Below, in pieces: positions 32,574-43,494 of a DNA stretch of 64,000 nucleotides. Each line of letters opens with the position of its first letter. Position 1 is the first letter of the stretch. Both the position numbers and the translations under genes were made by a program. The notes under the pieces were generated by a model. That model ran no database searches and was not told the DNA's origin. It was given only the letters and a program-made list of their open reading frames with translations. Source of the stretch: Acanthosepion esculentum. Lineage: Eukaryota > Mollusca > Cephalopoda > Sepiida > Sepiidae. The stretch lies in NCBI GenBank assembly GCA_964036315.1, contig OZ038488.1, positions 63,234,754-63,298,753 of the forward strand, in the 5' to 3' direction.

Positions 32574-32838
32574 GGCACGGTGGAGTAATGAATATCGGCT
32601 TGGATTGATGAATCGGGGATCCGAGTTCGAATTCCAGTCGAATCCATTACATTCACTTACGTGGGAAAGGAATGAATACTCTTCTTCTCCCCCAGCTATG
32701 GGCAAATAGCAGGACAGACTGGGTTCAATAGCATTGGATAGCAACTGGTCTACCCGAGAAAGAAATGGCAACCTACTGCGAGAAGAAAACTGCCTCGTCA
32801 GATAAGTGATCACCTAAGCGTGTATCACCCATGGCACA
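32574..32838 (+). mobile_element. SINE-A, near full length
   Basis: GGTGGAGTAATGAATATCGG head, B box GAGTTCGAATTCC at about 32622, CATTCACTTACGTGGGAAAG, GGCAAATAGCAGGACAGACT, AGCATTGGATAGCAACTGG and the 3' end GCGTGTATCACCCATGG. It lacks the TGTATCGAAAGATACA hairpin of other copies. It lies immediately beside a minus LINE-A fragment. Confidence 0.87.
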
Positions 32839-32849
32839 TAACTTGACTG

Positions 32850-33860
32850 AAGTCCTTGCCATAGTAACAGCGATAAACTAGAGAAAGGCAGCGATTCATC
32901 TGTGAGATAAGAGCTAGGGGGTGGGAAATATTAAATCCCCCACAAAGTCTTGTAATCGCTTTTGAATACAGACAATGAAGGTTCGCAAACACCTGCCCAG
33001 GTATGGCAGTAATACTCTATTCTTGGTCTGATCTGCCTCTTTTAAAGAACGAATATGTCAGCAGGTGCATTTTAAGAACCGTTCGTTCTTCCAACATTTT
33101 TACGGATGACACGAATAAACAAATTATATTTTAGTTAGTTTTAGACCAAATAAGCGTTCGAGTCAAGTGGCTTCATTGATAGTATGAATACTTATGATAT
33201 TAGGTGTAAATCTGGGGTCGGCAAGGTGATGATGAAATATTACTAGCTTTGTTTTCCATTTTCAAGTTAGAGGAGAGATCAGGTCCAAGGCACTGGTGAT
33301 CCAGATATTTGGAGGAGCACCCATTCAATGTGGTATCAGCTGCATTTACTAGGCAATGAGGACTTTCCTAAGCAGATCGATAAAACAGGAAGATGAAAGG
33401 ACCGAGGAGAAAGCCTTGGGCACGCCAGAATTGACAAGTGCCTCAGAGGACTGATCATTAACAACGACATTCAAAGATTTACTTGACCTGAAATATTTGA
33501 TAACTGAGGAGAACATACTTGTTGATGACAAATTCAAAATGGTTGCTGCTTGCGCTAAGGAACTTGATGATGTGATATTGTGATGGGGTCTGCACAAACC
33601 TGCATTCTTGTGCACAGGTATACATTAGATCGATTCCATTGTTTTGGGAAACATTTCTTCCGGAAGCAGTTAAACAGCTTCGCAAAGATTGAAGGTAGCT
33701 CTAAACCAAAACGTATTAGAACTACAAGGATTTTATTCGGACCAGTGGTCGCCTTCGTAAATTTAAGGCTTTTGATGTCTATAGCCCTCCCACCAGGAGC
33801 TGAGATAAAGATAAACCAAAGATTGTGCTTTGCGAGGTATATGAATTGAGAAAATGAATA
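32850..33860 (-). pseudogene. LINE-A reverse transcriptase fragment
   Basis: Minus strand, in order: TGPNKILVVLIRFGLELPSI / FAKLFNCFRKKCFPKQWNRS (RT block 1; about 33750-33620); SNHFEFVINKYVLLSYQ (about 33550-33500); LNVVVNDQSSEALVNSGVP then KGFLLGPFIFLFYRS in a neighbouring frame (motif B, about 33470-33370); LVNAADTTLNGCSSKYLDHQ (decayed YADD, here NAAD, about 33350-33290); SITAIPGQVF...ISHPLALISQMNRCLSLVYR (about 33010-32880). Catalytic Asp residues are lost and frames shift repeatedly. Confidence 0.8.
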
Positions 33861-34504
33861 TCCCTTGACGTCTAACGTGGAGTTAGCATTATCATGGGAA
33901 AAGTGATAATTTCAATGTCATTTTTTCAGGGCTCTGACCGCCTGCCGCTATTACAAAATGCGTTTACCATTTTCCAGAAATGGATTTTATTTTCTTCTAC
34001 TTTGCTTTGGGCTGCCTGCGCATAGCTGTTCTTTGCATTTCCCGGTACTTTCTTGCAGTGATTGTGGGCAGTTCTGAACGAGGCAAGAGTTCTGCGTCCT
34101 CGATCTGTCTAATAGTGATGCAAGTAGTTGTTACGGTCGGCCAGAATCTCATCACATTCAGGCGTGATCCAATGCTGGCTGTTGGGCTTTTGTTGGGGGA
34201 TAAAAAATATCTATGCCGACGTGAATCCATTTGAAAAGCAGAAAAGCTGTTCTGGAAGTTCCATTCTTGAAGAAAGTCGTAGGAGGTGTTTCTGTAATGT
34301 AAGATGTGAAGCTGTCCCGATCAGTTTTGTTGTATCGGTAGATTGTTATATGAAATGGCATATCGAAGGAGGCCTTTGTTTGTGCATCAAACTTGAAAAT
34401 GGATCAATAAATGGTATGAGTTGTCCAAGAGAGTTAACACCTCTGCCGAATATTGATATGAAAATACATTTGTTTTCAGCTAGTGACTCTTACTTGTCAA
34501 TGTG
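33861..34504. other. Unassigned stretch
   Basis: No recognised element. Frames on both strands at 33980-34604 lack family motifs. Confidence 0.5.
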
Positions 34505-34710
34505 TTCGACATTGGTCGAATTCCAGTTTGTTTTGTTACATTTACTTACGCGCAAATACCCTTGGGAAACGTATGAATCCATCTCCTCCCCAGCTATGGG
34601 TTAGATAGTATGACTTGTATAGGGAAAAATCATTGTCATTCTTTAAGAATTGCAATATTCACTTGCAACAAATTTGGATTGCAAAAATTATTTTTGCAAT
34701 CCAAATATAT
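34505..34710 (+). mobile_element. SINE-A-related fragment, long-tail variant
   Basis: GTCGAATTCCAG, CATTTACTTACGCGCAAATA, CCCTTGGGAAACGTATGAAT, CAGCTATGGGTTAGATAGTA and CTTGTAT match the SINE-A body as found at 50840-51060. The sequence after that ends in the perfect hairpin listed separately. Confidence 0.75.
34672..34706. repeat. Perfect 16-bp hairpin
   Basis: ATTTGGATTGCAAAAA, loop TTA, then TTTTTGCAATCCAAAT. All 16 pairs match. It sits at the 3' side of a SINE-A-type tail. Confidence 0.9.
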
Positions 34711-34744
34711 GTTTCTGCTTAGATAACACACAAATGGGCCCGTG

Positions 34745-35170
34745 TCAAGTGGTGGACTAATATGCACGTGGTTGAGTGGTTAGGACGTTTGCATTCTGAC
34801 CATGAGACCCGGGTTCGAATCACCATGGTTGATTTGTTAGGAAGGCGACTTCCTGGTGTTATCGGACTGGAGGGGTCGACCCCAACGTGCGGCACCTTTA
34901 GAAAGTCCCTGAGAACCATCCAGTTTGACCCAAGCCTTGTGGGTTAAATAGGGTATCAAGAAGTCACAAGTCATCGCGGCTGAGTGATTGAGCGTGCAGG
35001 CCTTGTTTATCACGCTAGATAACACGCTCTCTCCCAGAAGCTGTAACTAAGTTCTAATCAGCATAGTTTTAGTATAGACCACAGGTGGGCTCTGTGGGTG
35101 ATGATTAATCACAAATGTTCCTGAGCAAGCGTCTGCAACATGGATTGGCTAGCCGCCCTAGTGGACGGGT
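34745..35170 (+). mobile_element. SINE-B, full length
   Basis: A box TGGTTGAGTGG at about 34770, B box GGGTTCGAATC at about 34811, GATTTGTTAGGAAGGCGACT, AAGTCACAAGTCATCG, GGCCTTGTTTATCACGCTAG, ATAACACGCTCTC, GTCTGCAACATGGATTGGCT. Same architecture as 15365-15800 on the other strand. Confidence 0.88.
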
Positions 35171-35559
35171 ATTCTCGAATACGAGTGGCCAGCTATAACC
35201 CACAAATGGTTGATAAGCCTTAAAAAAAGAAATGAATAAATTCATGGTTAGGCAGATGTGTCATATTTGTTAGTTCTATCAGTTCTGATATTCGCAGCTG
35301 CGACTCGCCTTACCACGAACACAGGGTCCACAAATCTTCCTTTCTTTTATATTCCATTGGTATGGAAGAAGTTCCACTTAGCTTCTTCTCCAGAACTGTT
35401 GCGGAACAGACTACCGAAATAATCCTTTCCCAATTTCTACAATCTTCCCCTCTGCAAGTACTGAGTCAACCATTATCTATCCACGTAATATGTACCTCTT
35501 ATTCTTTTCTTGTACGCCCTCATTTAGTTAACATCTATTTTAAGTGGTTTATTTGATTT
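35171..35559. other. Unassigned stretch
   Basis: No recognised features. Confidence 0.5.
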
Positions 35560-35870
35560 CTCATTCCGAAGCGCTAGCCATTAAACCAGCATTGTAGAGG
35601 GGGAAATAAGTCATCATACACAAGGCCGCGTAAACGCATTCGAAGATCGGGCAGCTCCGGCTCAGATATAGCAACAATACTCCGTCCTTTGTCAGCGCTG
35701 TCAAGATAAAGCATTGGCAGGATTAGGATAATTTCACGAGCGGTACGAGGAACCAACTATTTATCATCTCTGGACCTTTAGCGATGGATCCTATACACGA
35801 GTTCCACTTGAGGCCTGAAGTGAGCTTATGTGTCATGAGAAGGTCAAGCTAGAAGCTCCGTTGGATAATC
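35560..35870 (-). pseudogene. LINE-A thumb fragment
   Basis: Minus strand: VGSSYRS near 35750, then EYCCYI-AGAARSS at about 35680-35635 (thumb motif 'MEYCCHIWAGAA-SS'), and upstream at 35785-35860 DFKWNSY-like sequence matching 37868 and 40437. Frameshifted. Confidence 0.65.
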
Positions 35871-36360
35871 TGTTGAGGGCAGATTCACAATTAAAATGAA
35901 AAAATCTATGTGACAAGGTAGTCGATAACGGTTAACGACACAAAAAGTGGAATCACTGTGTCGAGTTCAATTTCTGGTTTCGTCTTTTGCTTTTACTGTC
36001 GCCCTGTTACGCTTTGGGACATCATGAATCTCTCTCTTCTTTCCTAGTTGCCAAGTAGCAATGGAGACTTGGCCCGTCGCAATAAAATAAATTATGGTTT
36101 GCTTATAAACCACTGACTCTGAAATGCTTCCTTCCAAACTGTAGACTGTATTTGCGGCAAAAAGGATAAACAGTTTTATTTCCATTATTTAAATACGAGC
36201 TATTGTATGCATCCTTGTTGTTGTTATTAGCAACATTTCGGCCGTTGTTCTTTCCGTAGTACACCCGGTTCTTTTCAAATCGAGGAATCTTCACGGAATT
36301 TCGAATTAATCCCTTTATTTAAACTGGGGTAGATTGTTTAGATTATACTTAATATTCCTC
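35871..36360. other. Unassigned stretch
   Basis: No recognised features. Confidence 0.5.
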
Positions 36361-36680
36361 TGGTTATCTCGTCTAGTTCTTATTTAGTACCACACAGTTA
36401 TTGCTCCCCGTTTCCACGAGTCTCATATCATGACGTTTCAACTGCCGATCTGGGTGACCTTTATATAATCTATGGGGGGTATATCGTTCTCGTTCCGCTG
36501 ACCATGTCCAGGTTATCTCGTTTAGTTCTTAATTTTAGTATTGCACAGTTATTGCTCGCCCCGTCTCCACTAAGTCTCACATCATAATGTTTCAACCGTC
36601 TATCCGGGTGACGTGTATATAATCTACGAGCGTAGATTGATCTCGTTCCGTTGACGCTGTTTAGTTCTTATTTTTAGTAC
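36361..36680. repeat. 150-bp direct tandem duplication
   Basis: Copy 1 36361-36507 and copy 2 about 36511-36653 share GGTTATCTCGTCTAGTTCTT, CACAGTTATTGCTC, CGTTTCAACTG-like, GGGTGACNTNTATATAATCT and CTCGTTCCGYTGAC. A third partial copy (GTTTAGTTCTTATTTTTAGTA) starts at about 36659. On the minus strand each unit carries a TTGAAACGTCAT-like word reminiscent of the retroelement tails at 49.3 kb. Confidence 0.85.
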
Positions 36681-36794
36681 TTTTTTTTGTTGCAATTACT
36701 ATGTCACCAAATTCACAAACCAACGCTATTGTCCCAGGAGAGAACGATCTGCCTACGTAGATTAAATAAAGATTTCAATTTAAAATTCCTTGAG

Positions 36795-36895
36795 GGTTAC
36801 TCTGGTCGGTAAGCACCTGATGAAGGCAGGAGAGTACCACGGTCAAAATGTTGCGATTGCGCCAATAAAGATGAGGACAATAGTATGCGTGTAAA
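36795..36895 (+). repeat. Dispersed retroelement-tail repeat
   Basis: ACCTGATGAAGGCAGGAGAG ... AAAATG ... CCAATAAAGATGAGGACAAT ... GTAAATAATATAAA. Same end structure as 49310-49600 (minus), 5718-6030 and 6253-6363. The exact CTGATGA is the conserved 5' core word of hammerhead ribozymes, but the CGAAAC half is altered to TCAAAAT. Confidence 0.6.
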
Positions 36896-36910
36896 TAATA
36901 TAAACGTGAT

Positions 36911-37095
36911 GCGTGAGTGGTGTAATGGATATCGGCTTGGAATGAGATATCGAAGTACCGAGTTCGAATTCCACTCGACTCCGTTACATTCAGTTACATG
37001 TAAATACCATCGGAAAAAGTATGAATCTATCTTACCTCTCCGCAGCTATCGTTTAATTATCAGCACAGTTTCCATAACTTTGGTTGGCAGCCATT
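36911..37095 (+). mobile_element. SINE-A, 5' two thirds
   Basis: A box TGGTGTAATGG at about 36919, B box GAGTTCGAATTCC at about 36959, CATTCAGTTACATGTAAATA, AAAAGTATGAATCTATCTTA, CAGCTATCGTTTAATTATCA. The 3' domain is absent. Confidence 0.8.
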
Positions 37096-37257
37096 CTATA
37101 GGTGGTGAGTCGATAAAAATATTCATCCTGTGTAACTCGTACGGATGCGTTGGCCCATATAATCGCACAATGAAATAAAATCTTCAGTTTTGTTAGTTGT
37201 TCCTGTTTTCCTCAGCCGGAGAAAACGTTTCTCTTCAAATCAAGAAGGCACTATATC

Positions 37258-37998
37258 CCTGAAGTTAATTATCCCTGTACAAGACCTCGTAGCCACTCGG
37301 AGTTGAGGGTTACGTTAGGAGGTAATTTGTACAGATAGGAGGGAAAGGTCAGAGTTAACCCTAAACTTGAACAGGTTAAGATTGGATTTATCGGGAACCC
37401 ATATTGGGAGTTTATTCCACAGAGCATAGCTTCACAGGAAGATGTTTGATTGGAGCATGAATATCACCGATGGAATACGGGGGGAAAAGTTGGGGGTGCT
37501 ACAATGTAAGTGGCATAGCGGGGCCTTACCGTGAAGGTTAGGCTTAGCGGAACCAAGAAATGTAGTTCGTCCGAGCACTTTCCGTGCAAGTAGTGAGAAA
37601 GTAGTGTGAGGTTTGCACCAATCCGCTTGAGAGAGAGGTTAGTGGGTGGAAAATAATTCGTTACTCACACGGACTTGGAGACGCTTTTGGGCTCTATAGA
37701 GGCTATAAAGTTCGGTTTGGGCAGCACTCTCCCAAATCTGACAACAGTACTCCATTCATGGCTTTATCTGGCTCTTCTAAAAGTAGATGAAAGTACGTGG
37801 AGTCTGGTACTTACCGGAGCTGTGCAGGGAGCCAACAATTTTACCTGCATCTTTAACGATGGCTCGTTTTTACGAGTTCCACTTGAAGTCAGGTATGAGT
37901 TTAAAGCCGAATGGTCTCCCAAGTCACGGAGCCTCTCCGAGAGGACATCCGTTTATCGTGACTGGTGATTTGGTCAATTTTGTTATTTAGTAACTTTT
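37258..37998 (-). pseudogene. LINE-A thumb to C-terminus
   Basis: Minus strand, across frameshifts: FKLIPDFKWNS-like (about 37900-37860), MKVRG-equivalent YQTPRTFIYF, MEYCCQIWESAAQTEL at about 37760-37710, HYLHGKCSDELHFLVPLSLT and FTVRPRYATYIVAPPTFPP at about 37610-37470, then LNLFKFRVNSDLSLLSV near 37360. It matches the better preserved 50.05-50.82-kb copy. Confidence 0.78.
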
Positions 37999-38700
37999 CG
38001 TGTTCATATTCTCATTACTACTTACGTAAACCGCTATTCTGAAAGTCTTTTTCAACACACGCTGGTAATTTCCTTATAGATTCTTTTCTTATTCTGGTTT
38101 CCCTGTAGAGGATATGTTAAGCCTCCTGTGACCCAAATTGCTGTTACCTTTCCAAAACAATATCCCCACATATTATAACAGCTGTCCAATCCCCACGACA
38201 ACACAAAGATTGAAAGAATGCGAGAATAGCAAAAATAAAGAAGAGGGAAATACCCTATACCATAGCGCATGCGGCGGACGAAAAACACGATATCAGATGA
38301 TAGAATAAAAAGAACATTAAATATAAATAAATTCGGCCATCTTGCGACGTTTTAGTCTCTAAAATTCCAACAGAGGTTGATCAAAGAATAGTAATTATTG
38401 TTTTTAACAATAATTCATTTATGGAGTCAAATTCGGTTCGGTGAGAGGACAGATTTCAAATTGGTTCAGACACGTTGGAATCGGGAACTAATTTAACACC
38501 CCGATGGTGTAAACGTGAGAAGGCAGAACTCAAGGGTTAAAAATTTTCTCGTTGTTATATTCTTGTTCAAAGAGCGTTTTCTTAGTAAAACGCCAGAAAG
38601 AATATGAATGCTTTTCATGCAAAACTATTTCGTGTCTTTGTGGATTTTTCGTGACAACGTTATTTGATGTTAGGCTTCATGAAAGTTGATATTTTGGCTT
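37999..38700. other. Unassigned stretch
   Basis: No recognised element between LINE-A and the polypyrimidine tract. Confidence 0.5.
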
Positions 38701-39180
38701 CTTTTTCAAAAGGTAATCACTTTCATTTTTCTCTAGCTTCCTCCCGGCCAAATTCAATTGTTTTTTGTTTAATTTTATTTTTCATGTTAGCGTTATTACT
38801 CTCTTATCTCAAATAGTCCTTCATTTTTTTAATTCTGTGACTTTATCTGTCTCTCTTCCAATTATTCTGTCCGTAGTTTCGGAGTTTGCTTCTTGTGTTC
38901 TTTATTCTCATTCCCACTCACCATATTTTTCTTCTTTCTCTTTTCTTTTCGTTTATATCGAACATTCCTTCCTCTATTTTTTTTTCTTTTCGTCCCCTCT
39001 CGTTGTCATTCATGATTTTCGGATTTTTCCTTTTGTCTATATCTAAGATTCTTTCCCTCATTTTTTTATTCTTTCTCTCTCTTTCTCTCTCACTCTCTCT
39101 TTCTTTCTCTCTTATTCAATTACTATTTTCCTGTATTCTTTTCTTCTTGCCCGCTCTTAATCTCCTTGTTTTCTATTTTA

Positions 39181-39405
39181 TTGGGTTGGTGCATAATTAT
39201 CAGGCGTTTTGTAGGTGAGTTATTTGCTGATAAAAATTGCTGTTTTGTTTACTTTCTTTTAATAAAAAAAATTATTTTATTTTCAGGTTATAAAAATGCA
39301 TTTCGGTCATCATACTCATTTAAAAATGTTATTGTTGAATTGTTATGGTTCTATTTTCATAATGAATATTGTTTAAAAATGTCTGATAATTATGCACCAA
39401 ACCAA
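39181..39405. mobile_element. Mariner-derived MITE, 225 bp
   Basis: Left TIR TTGGGTTGGTGCATAATTAT then CAGGC; right TIR read on the complement TTGGTTTGGTGCATAATTAT then CAGAC: 23 of 25 bases match. TA duplications at 39179-39180 and 39406-39407. GGTTGGTGCA ends are typical of the cecropia/Hsmar1 branch of mariner. No transposase remnant inside. AT-rich interior contrasts with the surrounding polypyrimidine DNA. Confidence 0.92.
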
Positions 39406-40436
39406 TATGTCGTGTTGGATTTTCTGAAATTTCATTTATTGGTGATATAGTTTCATATTTCTTTACTCAACTCCTTTTCAGTTCGATTTTCTTATCAACT
39501 CTTTTTACCTTCATTCATATTGCTCTATCTTATTTTTTATCCTCCCATTTTTTCTCTGTTTCTTTCTACCTTTTTGTTCTTTTGCCATTTGTTCCTTTTT
39601 TCGTCATTTTTTCATTCGTCTTTCCTTCTTTCATTTTCCTTGCTTTATATTTCCGCCTTTTACTCATTCACTTCTTTTTCTCCCACTGCTTTCTTTTAAT
39701 TTTTTTTCTTTTCCTCTTCTTTTTGCTTTCTTTCTTGTTTTAATCCACCTTCAATATTTGTTTCCAACACTTGTCTTACGTTTTATTTTTTTCTTCTTTT
39801 TTTCTTCCCCTTCAATTTTCTTTTTCCAGGTTTTGTTTCTTTCATTCCCTTTTTCCCCTCTCGGGCATTCATTCTTTCGAGTTTTTCTTCTTTTTAAAAT
39901 TCTATTGAATTACATCACTTTGATTTTATTCTCCCCCTTCTCCCTTCTTTCATTCATTCGTCTCTTTATTCTCATTCTCCTTGTCTAATTGTCAATTCCT
40001 TCAGAATTTATCAAGTTTCATCTCTCCTCTTGCTTTTTCTCTCTTTTTTGTAAATTAATTTATTTTCTTTCATCATCGTCAGCATCACCATTATTTTCTT
40101 CTTTTCTTTCTTTCATTCATTTATTTATTCCATTCCTTTTTTGGATGAATATCCAATTTTTCTTCTTTTCGTCCGACTTTCGCCTCATTCTTTCATTTTC
40201 GCACCTCTTTCATTTTTCTCATCTTCTTTGAGTAATTTTGTCTGTCTTCTTTGTCCTTGTTTCATCTTTCTTCCCTTTTTGATTTCTCTTCTATCTTTCT
40301 TTGACTATTTCTTTCTTTCCCTTTTCACACTTTTTCATTATTTGTTTATTTTTGTCTCTTCATTTCTTTGATTCTTTCAATTTTCCTTCATTGATTAGAT
40401 TTATTATTCCTTATTTAGTTTCAGAAGCGTTTGTAC

Positions 40437-40560
40437 GAGTTCCACTTGAGGTCAGGTGTGAGTTTAAGGCCCAATAGTCTCTCAAGCCACGGAGCCTCTC
40501 CGAGGGGACATCCGTATATCTTGACTAGCAGTTTGGTCAGTTTGGGTATTTAGTAATTAT
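40437..40560 (-). pseudogene. LINE-A fragment
   Basis: Minus strand SERLRGL-DYWALNSHLTSSG corresponds, with frameshift, to 'LLGLKLTPDLKWNSY'. Sequence matches 37868-37990 over about 110 bp (CGAGTTCCACTTGA, GAGCCTCTCCGAG, GACATCCGTNTAT). Confidence 0.7.
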
Positions 40561-41394
40561 TTGTTTTTTCAAACACTTGCCTTACGTTTTATTTAATAAC
40601 TATTGCTTATTAAGTTTCAGAAGCGTGCATGATTTCTTAATATTTTAATCCCCCTTTTTTATCCATCTACCCTTTTGCCTTTATATATTCATTTTTATTT
40701 ATTTATTTTCTTTCCTTCATTCATGCATTCTCTTCTTTTTCTTTCCTTTATTCATTTCCTTCTTTTTTTTCCTTCAATTATTTCCTTCATGTATTTCCTT
40801 GTTTCTTTCTTTCTTTTTTTTATTCCTTCATTTTTTCTCTTTCATCATTTCCTTACCTTTCCCCCTTTTCTTCTTTCTTTCTTTCACTGATTTCCTTTCC
40901 TTTTCGCGTTTCTTTCTTTCTTCCTTTGTTCAATCATTTTTTTAACCGCATTTATGTATTTCCTCTCTTTTTCAATTTTTCACCCATTTAAATTATTTCC
41001 GCCATGATGTTTCCGCTCCAGGCTCATTCGATCCAAGGTGATTTTATTCGTTTAAAGTTTCTTCTTTTCTTCCTATCGGCCTTGTACATTTTATTTAATT
41101 TTTAGTTTATTTTTTTAGCCCCGTGAAGAAAAGAACGATTATTTATTTGACGATTTAATTGCTTCCTTTCCTCACCAATCGGATATGAAGCGCTCTCAAA
41201 TTATACTCAGATCCACAGAGATTACATCAGCTGTCGTCGCCGGCATCCATGAATCTCGCCAACACAGACCACCTAATTTTCCCGCCTCTAATAACAGTGA
41301 TTACGGAAGGAAACGCGCGGAATTTCAAATCAACCAATCGATGTGTTTATATTTTTATACTTTATCAAAATAAACCGGCAAACTCACACGCACT

Positions 41395-41416
41395 CACACG
41401 CACACGCAAACACGCG

Positions 41417-41455
<39 letters not shown>
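41395..41455. repeat. (CA)n/(CG)n microsatellite
   Basis: CACG and CGCG words followed by a CA array of about 17 units. Confidence 0.95.
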
Positions 41456-41457
<2 letters not shown>

Positions 41458-41624
41458 ACGCAAATACACATATGCACGTGTTTATTTATTGCAGGTCTGA
41501 GTAGCTTATAGAATTTCATTGATTTTTAAAAATAACACATGGAACTGAATAGTCGTAAACATATATCCAATTCTACAGATAAAGAAAATGAATGAATGTG
41601 TACTACGGTGAAAGAAGGGACAAA

Positions 41625-41800
41625 TAATTCTTCTTTTATGGGCCGTGTCCATTTAGGACGTAGGCGATAATGACTCCTCTCACGTTCCTGTCTTTTATAG
41701 ATCTTAGTATTTTTTTTCTTTTCGCTATCTCTCCTAATCTATATTCTTCTTTATTTGTTTTAGGTTCTTCCATATTTTTTGGCTTGAGATTCCTCCATTA
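41625..41800 (-). pseudogene. RTE-like LINE 3' end fragment
   Basis: Minus strand reads ILRSIKDRNVRGVIIAYVLN / GHGP near 41720-41640, matching the C-terminal 'LQ-T-DRKLW-----NV-S-HGT' of RTE-type ORFs as at 62640-62720. Confidence 0.65.
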
Positions 41801-41963
41801 TCAAGCACGGTGAATTTGGTTAATATTCAGACTACACAAGAAGTAACATTTTGCATTCTCCAGTGTGTGCATGTCGAACCCGTACATGTCAGCCGCCTGA
41901 CCTCTGTGATAGGACGCACATGAAACTTATAGTAGCCAGAAGACAAATCGATACATATAATGG

Positions 41964-42660
<697 letters not shown>

Positions 42661-42692
42661 TTTTCTCTCGTTGGAACCATTATAACCTCTTC

Positions 42693-42697
<5 letters not shown>

Positions 42698-42760
<63 letters not shown>
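42698..42760. repeat. (TA)n microsatellite
   Basis: TA array on the right side of the palindromic element. Confidence 0.95.
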
Positions 42761-42762
<2 letters not shown>

Positions 42763-43328
42763 TAGGGGTTCCAGGAAATAAATGCTGAAATTCTGAACTC
42801 TGTCTCATATTTTTAAAATCATATATAGATACATAATATACATATCTGTAAATGCAACACATGCGTATAACAATTCATATAGATATCTACACACAGCACA
42901 CATACATAAATATATTATTTCACTTCCCAAAAATGCTGAATACATAGTGAAATTTTTCAAATTTATACAGATATTTTTCTTAACTTATTTGATCATATAT
43001 AGGTGCATTAGGAAGTTCATTGCCTGATTGTGGAAAATAAATTATTCCCCACAACAAATTTGAGCACTGTTGAGTTATAAGCTAATTCTATAAACAACAG
43101 CCACCTGCACTAATGCAAAGCTCTTCAGTAAAATGAATGGAGCACTTTGGCTGATGGCATTTGTTTACATTAGTAAAACAATACGCTAGATTTAGTTGTG
43201 TAACTCTACCGAGTGAAGATAGCTCTGGCTGACACAAAATTAGTTGTGTTTCCATCCTGGCTTGAGACATTCGGAAGTCTAGTCGCACTGAGGAGCTGTG
43301 ATACAGCGAAACAGTACTGTCTGTGAAT

Positions 43329-43330
<2 letters not shown>
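42761..43330. other. Unassigned stretch
   Basis: No recognised element. Confidence 0.5.

Positions 43331-43373
<43 letters not shown>
43331..43373. repeat. (TA)n microsatellite
   Basis: TA array of about 21 units. Confidence 0.95.
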
Positions 43374-43376
<3 letters not shown>

Positions 43377-43494
43377 CTTAGTAGAAACAAAAATTAAGAA
43401 AACCGCAATTAACTGCTGAAAAGGAGTGGCCCAAACGATATATATTTTTATATATATTAACAACAGTAATTGGAATTGTGTGACAAACTGGAAA

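Larger units (their letters stand above)
38700..41000. repeat. 2.3-kb polypyrimidine (TTC/CTTT-rich) tract
   Basis: The plus strand is dominated by T and C in non-periodic TTTCTTTC-like sequence, apart from the MITE at 39181-39405 and the LINE-A piece at 40437-40560. Many Phe/Leu/Ser-rich open frames of 60-110 codons here follow from composition (few purines, hence few stop codons) and are not genes. Confidence 0.85.

Noticed and set aside
38765..40890. Series of Phe/Leu/Ser-rich open frames of 70-110 codons
   Set aside because: Explained by polypyrimidine composition, which lacks stop codons; no domain or conserved motif.
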